DNA of 9,832 bases from Ktedonobacterales bacterium (GTDB taxonomy: Bacteria; Chloroflexota; Ktedonobacteria; Ktedonobacterales; JADMIN01), in NCBI GenBank assembly GCA_025450405.1, contig JANWHL010000143.1:1-9832 (forward strand), given 5' to 3'. Of the stretch, positions 5,662 to 9,832 are shown one piece after another. How positions within the stretch are numbered: position 1 is the first letter of the stretch; each line of letters starts with the position of its first letter. The notes under the pieces are model-generated. The model searched no databases. It was given only the letters and a program-made list of their open reading frames with translations, and was not told where the DNA came from. The position numbers and the translations under genes were made by a program.

Positions 5662-7131
5662 TTACTGCTCGCGCATCGTGGGGAACAGGATGACTTCGCG
5701 AATGGACTCCTGGCCCGTGAGCAGCATGACCAAGCGGTCCACACCGATGCCCACTCCACCCGTGGGGGGTAGGCCCACTTCGAGCGCCTCGATGTAATCC
5801 TCATCCAGCATCTGGGCCTCGTCGTCGCCGGCCGCGCGTTGCCGCATCTGGTCCTCGAAGCGCGCGCGTTGGTCCAGGGGATCGTTGAGCTCGGTGAAGG
5901 CGTTGCCGAGCTCGAGGCCGGCGGCGAAGGCCTGGAAACGCTCCGCGGTCTCCGGCGCGCCCGGCTTCATCTTCGCGAGCGGCGAAAGGTCGCGAGGGTA
6001 GTCAAAGAGGAAGGTCGGTTCCTTGATCATCGCTTCGGGGCCCTTGACGATCGCGTCTTTCAGGTCGTCAATCAGCCGACCACGCGCGAGCCGGGGGTCT
6101 ACGGCAAACCCGTGCGCTCGCATTACCGCGGCCAGCGATTCGCGGTCGGGAAACTGGTCGTAGTCAATGCCCGTGTGCTCGGCGATGGCCTCGCGCAACG
6201 GCACCCGCCGCCACGGCGGCGCCAGATCGATCGCCGCACCCGCGTATTCCACCCGCGTGGTGCCATTGACCGCCACGGCCACCGCCGCGATCAGCGCTTC
6301 CACCAGCTCCATGATCCCCTGGTAATCAGCGTAGGCCTGGTACGCTTCCATCATGGTGAACTCGGGATTATGAAACCCGTCGATGCCCTCATTGCGGAAA
6401 TTGCGCGCGACCTCGAAGACGCGTTCCAGACCACCGACTACCAGTCGCTTCAAGTACAGCTCGGGCGCGATCCGCAGGTAGAGCTCGCGGTTCAGCGCGT
6501 TGTGATGGGTCGTGAACGGTCGCGCCGTCGCGCCGCCATAGAGCGGCTGCAACACTGGTGTCTCGACCTCGACGAAGCCGCGGCTGTGCATGAACGCGCG
6601 CAGCTCCGCGATGGCCCGCGACCGCGCCAGGAAGACGGGCGCCACCTCGGCGCGATTGGCGATCAGGTCGAGGTAGCGCTTGCGCCTGCGCGTTTCCGCG
6701 TCGAAGAGCTTCATCTCACCGCCCGCGCCCTTGGCCGGTAGAGGCCGCAGCGATTTCGCGAGCAGCCGCCAATGCTCGACCTTCAGCGTGCGCTCGCCGG
6801 TCTTGGTCGTGAAGAGGGTCCCCGTCACCTCGATGGTGTCGCCGAGATCCAGCCATTTCAGGCGGGCGAACTCTTCGTCCCCGACGACGTCGCGCCGAAA
6901 ATTTAACTGGATGCGGCCATCGCCGTCCTCGATGTGCGCGAAGACGCTCCGGCCCATGTCGCGCCAGCGCGTGAGGCGTCCGGCCAGTGTAATCGTTTGG
7001 TCGCCTACGTCGTCGTAGCGTTCCAGTGCCTCGGCCGTCGTGTGGGTGCGCTGGCTGGTTGTGGGGTATGGATCGACGCCCGCCGCGCGGATCGCGGCGA
7101 GCTTCTCCAGCCGTGCTTCTCGCTCGTCCAT
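5662..7131 (-). CDS. lysS: Lysyl-tRNA synthetase, class II
   Basis: A 489-residue enzyme that charges tRNA-Lys with lysine using ATP, in the cytoplasm. The N-terminal OB-fold anticodon-binding domain (about 45-125) includes LAGRLTRWRDMGRSVFAHIED. The catalytic domain carries motif 1 around FVEVETPVLQP (186-196), the LysRS-typical GGATARPF and APELYLKRLVVGG segment, motif 2 FRNEGIDGFHNPEFTM (245-260), and motif 3 GIGVDRLVMLLTGQESIREV (461-480). Its length is normal. The stretch before RYLDLI (residues 134-151) lacks the HGL-type sequence familiar in other LysRSs, a mild local divergence. The start at 7131 was chosen because it gives the family's usual N-terminus and has AAGGAG (7143-7148) upstream, although at a long 11 nt; in-frame starts at 7167 and 7230 have no SD. 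Confidence 0.97.
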   Translation of the reverse strand: MDEREARLEKLAAIRAAGVDPYPTTSQRTHTTAEALERYDDVGDQTITLAGRLTRWRDMGRSVFAHIEDGDGRIQLNFRRDVVGDEEFARLKWLDLGDTIEVTGTLFTTKTGERTLKVEHWRLLAKSLRPLPAKGAGGEMKLFDAETRRRKRYLDLIANRAEVAPVFLARSRAIAELRAFMHSRGFVEVETPVLQPLYGGATARPFTTHHNALNRELYLRIAPELYLKRLVVGGLERVFEVARNFRNEGIDGFHNPEFTMMEAYQAYADYQGIMELVEALIAAVAVAVNGTTRVEYAGAAIDLAPPWRRVPLREAIAEHTGIDYDQFPDRESLAAVMRAHGFAVDPRLARGRLIDDLKDAIVKGPEAMIKEPTFLFDYPRDLSPLAKMKPGAPETAERFQAFAAGLELGNAFTELNDPLDQRARFEDQMRQRAAGDDEAQMLDEDYIEALEVGLPPTGGVGIGVDRLVMLLTGQESIREVILFPTMREQ

Positions 7132-7235
7132 TCCCGTTTCTACTCCTTCTTTCGTCCCTTGCGCCATTGTACGATCCGCCGCGCCGTCGGCTCGGCCGCC
7201 GTCAGCGCCCCGTGACGGGCCCGAGCGCAACGAAA

Positions 7236-7273
7236 GCGGCGTGCGCCCTCCACGTGGAAGTAGCGCACGCCGT
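7236..7273 (-). terminator. Terminator-like hairpin between the DUF5654-like gene and lysS
   Basis: CGGCGTGCGC (7237-7246) pairs perfectly with GCGCACGCCG (7263-7272), a 10-bp GC-rich stem that a G-T pair extends by one. The 16-nt loop itself contains the palindrome TCCACGTGGA (7249-7258). Read on the minus strand, the stem is followed by CTTTCGTT, a modest U-rich tail, about 60 nt past the upstream gene's stop and about 105 nt before the lysS ATG. This suggests the two genes are separate transcripts. Confidence 0.5.
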
Positions 7274-7333
7274 CAGATCGAGGCGGGTGACAACGGGAGC
7301 GACCGAGACGTGGTCGCCATACCCAGCCAACCG

Positions 7334-7801
7334 TTATAGGGTCGCGGCGTCCACCATGCCCGCCTCGATGGCCGATTTCCTGGCGATGCGTCGCGCGACC
7401 CGGTTGAGCGTGAGAATCACGATGACCGCGATGATAGTAATGATAACCGCGTACACGATTTCGGCGGCGTGTGGGCTGAGCCTGATGCCAAAGAATCCGT
7501 TGGCTTTGACCAGGTCACCCAAGTTGTCCTGGATGGCCTGGTTCCACGCGAAAGCCGCTACCACACCAAAGGCCGAGGTGGCCAGGCTCACCGTGGTGGC
7601 CAGAAATACCATGCTGGTCGCCTGAGCCTGCGCGCGGGCGACCTCTTGCGCGCGCGAGAGCCGCTGCACCTGCTCGCGCATGTGGGGCTGGTCCATGACC
7701 CGCCGCGGGTCGTAACTGCGCGGATCCATCGCGCCCGCGAAACGCCGCTGCTGGTTCGCCTGTTGTGGGCCGGCCGCCGGCCTGGGTGGATATTCGCCCA
7801 C
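7334..7801 (-). CDS. Small two-helix membrane protein, DUF5654-like
   Basis: About 155 residues. From the GTG at 7801, residues 1-40 are polar (Pro/Gln/Arg-rich) and 41-62 form a charged, probably helical segment (MREQVQRLSRAQEVARAQAQ). Membrane helices follow at about 63-88, ending in AFAWNQAIQ, and at about 112-133, with a basic cytoplasmic end (NRVARRIARKS). The helix ending in AWNxAIQ, then a spacer, then a second helix is the pattern I associate with DUF5654, a family of unknown function. The frame stays open to a TTG at 7858. I prefer the GTG at 7801, which has AGGGGAG (7809-7815) 7 nt upstream; a GTG at 7819 and an ATG at 7729 are alternatives. A terminator-like hairpin follows it, and a 16-bp repeat array lies upstream. 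Confidence 0.8.
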   Translation of the reverse strand: MGEYPPRPAAGPQQANQQRRFAGAMDPRSYDPRRVMDQPHMREQVQRLSRAQEVARAQAQATSMVFLATTVSLATSAFGVVAAFAWNQAIQDNLGDLVKANGFFGIRLSPHAAEIVYAVIITIIAVIVILTLNRVARRIARKSAIEAGMVDAATL

Positions 7802-7959
7802 CGCCTCACTCCCCTCCACTCGTCCTTCGCCGGCATAGCGCCGGCCCGCCCAGCTCAATCTAAGCTGTGTGGCCGCCGCAATAGGGGAGGATCATACCCG
7901 TTCCCGACGCCAGCCCATCCGTAGTATATCCGTCTCGGTCAAGCCCGCGCTCGCCATGT

Positions 7960-8023
7960 CGCCAAGACGTGGTCTCGCCAAAACGTGGTCTCGCCAAAAC
8001 GTGGTCTCGCCAAGACGTGGTCT
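7960..8023. repeat. Four exact-length tandem copies of a 16-bp repeat
   Basis: The unit CGCCAARACGTGGTCT is repeated at 7960-7975, 7976-7991, 7992-8007 and 8008-8023 with no gaps. Units 1 and 4 have G at the variable base and units 2 and 3 have A; all other bases are identical. Each G-type unit contains the short dyad AGAC-GTG-GTCT. The period is not a multiple of three, so this is not a protein repeat, and there are no spacers. A similar 14-nt sequence, AGACGTGGTCGCCA, occurs at 7306-7319 beyond the other end of the DUF5654-like gene. Confidence 0.9.
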
Positions 8024-8068
8024 TGGGCGGTGGCGGCAACGCCCGTGGTCTGGCCCGTACGGCCGTCA

Positions 8069-8091
8069 CCACATGGCGTTTTGCCATGTGG
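8069..8091 (-). terminator. Hairpin directly after birA, possible terminator
   Basis: CCACATGGC (8069-8077) and GCCATGTGG (8083-8091) form a perfect 9-bp stem with a 5-nt loop, starting 16 nt past the birA stop on the minus strand. No U-tract follows. The position fits a terminator of the U-less type, and it would end the two-gene operon. Confidence 0.45.
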
Positions 8092-8107
8092 CGGTGAGCG
8101 TCCGTCG

Positions 8108-8905
8108 TCAATGTACGTCGCCCCAGGTGATCGGCGTCACACCGCCGTCCGCGTGACGTACCAGGAGCGCGCCATCCGTGTCCACCGCCTCGGCAATGCC
8201 GACGACCTCGCGCGCATGCTGGGCGATCCGCACCTGGGTGCCCAGGGTGAGTAGACGCGCCCGCCAGGCCTCCCAGACAGCCCCGCGACCCGCTTCGCCG
8301 CCAGTCCGCAGCCGCGCATACAGCGTGTCGAGCCGTGAAAGCATAGCCGCAGCCAGTGCTTCGCGGGCGACAACATGACCTACGACGTCAGCCAGGGTTG
8401 TGGCCTGGGCGGCCAGTGCGGGATCGTCGCGCAGGCTGCCGTTGACATTCAGCCCGATGCCCAGGATGGCGAACGGGGCGCCCTGGTCGTCATGCGCAGT
8501 CTCAATCAGGATGCCGCACACCTTGCGGCCGGCCACAAGAACGTCGTTGGGCCACTTGATGCCGGCCGCCGCGCCCGCCGTCTCGACACTCTCCGCCACG
8601 GCGAGGGCTGACGCCATCACGAGGTAGTAGGGCGGGAAATTTGGGCGCAAGACGAGCGAGAGTAGCACCTGTGCGCGCGACAAACCGCGCCACTTACGTC
8701 CGATGCGGCCGCGGCCCGCTGGCTGGTCATCGGTGATCACCAGCGTGCCATCCGTGGCGCCGGCCCTCGCCAGCGAAGTCGCATAGGTGTTGGTCGAGTC
8801 CACCGCTGGTAGGTAGATCACGGGGCGACCCAGACGCAATGGAGCGACCGCCGCGCGCAACGCATCCACGTCCAGCGGAGCCAGTCCGTCCTGCGCCGCG
8901 GCCAT
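8108..8905 (-). CDS. birA: Biotin-[acetyl-CoA-carboxylase] ligase (biotin protein ligase, no DNA-binding domain)
   Basis: A 265-residue enzyme that activates biotin with ATP to biotinyl-AMP and attaches it to the lysine of biotin carboxyl carrier domains. Visible motifs are DSTNTYA (36-42), the biotinyl-AMP loop GRGRIGRKW (64-72), KWPND (117-121), GILIE (131-135) and GIGLNVN (149-155), with a short beta-rich C-terminal domain from about 218. There is no N-terminal winged helix, so this is a group I ligase that cannot act as the BirA repressor. Its start is clear: GAGGGG (8913-8918) lies 7 nt before the ATG and overlaps the stop codon of the upstream membrane protein gene, 12 bp away. This indicates one transcript and probably coupled translation. 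All key residues are present. Confidence 0.96.
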   Translation of the reverse strand: MAAAQDGLAPLDVDALRAAVAPLRLGRPVIYLPAVDSTNTYATSLARAGATDGTLVITDDQPAGRGRIGRKWRGLSRAQVLLSLVLRPNFPPYYLVMASALAVAESVETAGAAAGIKWPNDVLVAGRKVCGILIETAHDDQGAPFAILGIGLNVNGSLRDDPALAAQATTLADVVGHVVAREALAAAMLSRLDTLYARLRTGGEAGRGAVWEAWRARLLTLGTQVRIAQHAREVVGIAEAVDTDGALLVRHADGGVTPITWGDVH

Positions 8906-8917
8906 TACAGGACCCCT

Positions 8918-9583
8918 CTAGCGTGCGTAGGGCAACGCGCGCACGGCGGCTGGCGCGCTAAAGGTCCTAACGATCCAGGTGCGTGCGGCAGCCCCGATCA
9001 CGCCGGCAACCACCGCCCACGCGAAACCAAGCCCGAAGACCGCCAGCTCGATGGCGAAGACGAGGTGTCCAAAATTCCCGGTTACGTCGGTCTGCGCCAC
9101 CATCCCCGCCACGAATGGCAGAATCAGATTGTGGATGCCGGCGCCAAGCCAGGCCAGAGCGCCACATCCAGCCGCGAGGCCCGCCGCGGGCCGGACCTGA
9201 TCGCCGACCGAGCCCACCGTGAAGGCGACCGTCAGTGGAACGAGCACCATCGCGCCCGTCACGTACACGCCTTTGTCTATTGCCCGGAGGCCGACCCCGC
9301 TGGACAGGAGCACCGCCGCAAGCGTGAGCACCGTGCCGACGGCGGCCGCGAACGCGACGACACACGCCAGCGCTGGGCCCTTACGCCCAATGAACCGATC
9401 GCGCGCCACCGCGAAGAATGGTGGCAGCATGAGTGCCGTGCCCACGATGACCGCGTCGATTCCGCGTGTCACCGACAGATTGGTATAGCCGCCAATCAGG
9501 GCACCGAGGATAAGCGCCTCGACGAGACGCCCCGGCGCCGCCGACGTTCGGGCTCCCAGCGCCGGGGCCCCAGTCTTTGCCAT
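8918..9583 (-). CDS. Polytopic membrane protein upstream of birA, unknown function
   Basis: A 221-residue, very hydrophobic protein with about five or six likely membrane helices (around 21-38, 42-60, 69-93, 106-127, 133-160 and 174-200). Short polar joints include RDRFIGRKG (61-69) and RAIDKG (100-105); the C-terminus is short and basic. I recognise no family; in particular I do not see the sequence features expected of the biotin transporter subunit BioY. The ATG at 9583 has a near-ideal SD, GAGGAGG (9592-9598), 8 nt upstream; the frame stays open to a TTG at 9742, but that extension is Arg-rich and unsupported. Its stop codon TAG overlaps the SD of birA, so the two are co-transcribed and probably translationally coupled. 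The pairing with birA might be functional or incidental. Confidence 0.88.
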   Translation of the reverse strand: MAKTGAPALGARTSAAPGRLVEALILGALIGGYTNLSVTRGIDAVIVGTALMLPPFFAVARDRFIGRKGPALACVVAFAAAVGTVLTLAAVLLSSGVGLRAIDKGVYVTGAMVLVPLTVAFTVGSVGDQVRPAAGLAAGCGALAWLGAGIHNLILPFVAGMVAQTDVTGNFGHLVFAIELAVFGLGFAWAVVAGVIGAAARTWIVRTFSAPAAVRALPYAR

Positions 9584-9604
9584 CGCACCGTCCTCCTCAC
9601 ATTG

Positions 9605-9634
9605 CCGCGAACGCACACATCCGCGAACGCACAC
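9605..9634. repeat. Two direct copies of a 14-bp sequence, 16 bp apart, next to an SD
   Basis: CCGCGAACGCACAC occurs at 9605-9618 and again at 9621-9634. The left copy ends 6 bp from the SD (9592-9598) of the membrane protein gene, so the pair lies in its promoter-proximal DNA or mRNA leader. This could be an operator, an RNA-binding site or a chance duplication. Confidence 0.75.
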
Positions 9635-9645
9635 GACATGCGCCC

Positions 9646-9832
9646 TCATCGCGCGCCCACATCGCGGACCGCCTGGACCCACGCGCCGCCCGGGCGCTGT
9701 GGGTCGGACTTGCCGCGCCAGCGCCGCCACACGCGCCGCCAATCCATGGCAAGTGGCGACCTCATGCGTCCAGCGTCTCGCGGTGGAGGCGACAACCTCA
9801 TCGGAGCAATCGTGGCGGATGGTCCCTCAGCG
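9646..9832 (-). other. Possible C-terminal end of an upstream gene, or small Trp/Arg-rich ORF (uncertain)
   Basis: One minus-strand frame is open from the right edge to a TGA at 9648-9646. Its last 33 codons, from the ATG at 9747, have strongly GC-biased third positions and encode a basic, Trp-rich peptide (MDWRRVWRRWRGKSD...GGAWVQAVRDVGAR, with Trp at 3, 7, 10 and 23). The codons before that ATG look less biased. No in-frame ATG has a convincing SD. It could be the tail of a gene lying mostly outside the window, a short leader peptide or noncoding. It ends about 60 bp before the membrane protein gene. Confidence 0.3.

Larger units (their letters stand above)
7802..8107. other. Intergenic region upstream of the DUF5654-like gene
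   Basis: About 300 bp without a gene. From birA leftward (minus-strand direction) it holds a 9-bp hairpin right after the birA stop, a solitary CGTGGTCT (8044-8051), the four-copy 16-bp array (7960-8023), then AT-richer sequence with TTGACC (7942-7937), TATACT (7928-7923) and TATGAT (7896-7891) on the minus strand. TTGACC and TATACT are only 8 nt apart, too close to work together, so I cannot name the promoter; one probably lies in this stretch. Confidence 0.6.

Noticed and set aside
5398..5772. A 124-codon plus-strand frame covering the noncoding interval and the lysS 3' end, with a fairly protein-like middle section.
   Set aside because: No SD, no recognised motif, and it would overlap lysS convergently by about 110 bp. 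A decayed gene fragment is possible but unsupported.
7960..8023. The 16-bp array considered as a CRISPR array or an IS end.
   Set aside because: Units are directly adjacent with no spacers, are too short, and no cas gene, transposase or target-site duplication is present.
8918..9583. The membrane protein upstream of birA considered as the biotin transporter subunit BioY.
   Set aside because: Helix number and size are roughly compatible, but I see none of the sequence features I associate with BioY, and no ECF ATPase or T component is nearby.

Overview
The window is GC-rich bacterial chromosome with strong third-codon-position GC bias and mostly clear Shine-Dalgarno (SD) sites. The gene set (MoxR/DUF58 pair, Hanks-type kinase, class II LysRS, HTH-less biotin ligase, DUF5654-like membrane protein) and its codon style would suit a Chloroflexota or similar high-GC lineage. 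That placement is inference; no rRNA or other phylogenetic marker beyond lysS is present. I see no insertion sequence, phage gene, CRISPR array, tRNA or rRNA, and no sign of horizontal transfer. It looks like ordinary housekeeping and regulatory chromosome, with its main curiosities in the intergenic DNA.

Layout, left to right. (1) Positions 1-2916, minus strand: an operon read right to left as moxR-like AAA+ ATPase, DUF58 protein, then the N-terminus of a membrane protein that runs off the left edge. The last two overlap by 137 bp in different frames. MoxR/DUF58 pairs are thought to act as chaperone-like modules for envelope or metal-dependent proteins; the third gene is often a transglutaminase-like membrane protein. 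(2) 2917-3312: divergent intergenic region with a 13-bp tandem repeat. (3) 3313-3744, plus strand: a stand-alone receiver-domain response regulator, the only plus-strand gene. It converges on (4) 3764-4690, minus strand: a soluble Ser/Thr protein kinase with a clear sigma-70-type promoter (perfect -10). (5) 4841-5200, minus: a small unrecognised protein with two CxxC pairs and a very acidic tail. (6) 5201-5661: noncoding DNA rich in perfect inverted repeats. (7) 5662-7131, minus: lysS. (8) 7334-7801, minus: a two-helix DUF5654-like membrane protein, separated from lysS by a terminator-like hairpin. (9) 7802-8107: noncoding DNA with four tandem copies of a 16-bp repeat, and a hairpin just after birA. 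(10) 8108-9583, minus: a two-gene operon of an unrecognised polytopic membrane protein followed by birA, probably translationally coupled. (11) 9584-9832: leader with a 16-bp direct repeat and a weak Trp/Arg-rich reading frame open to the right edge.

The genes fall into independent functional units (envelope AAA+ module, signalling, translation, biotin attachment), and I cannot join them into one system. The observations most worth a second look are the 16-bp array near 7960-8023, the hairpin cluster at 5265-5553, and the membrane protein coupled to birA.
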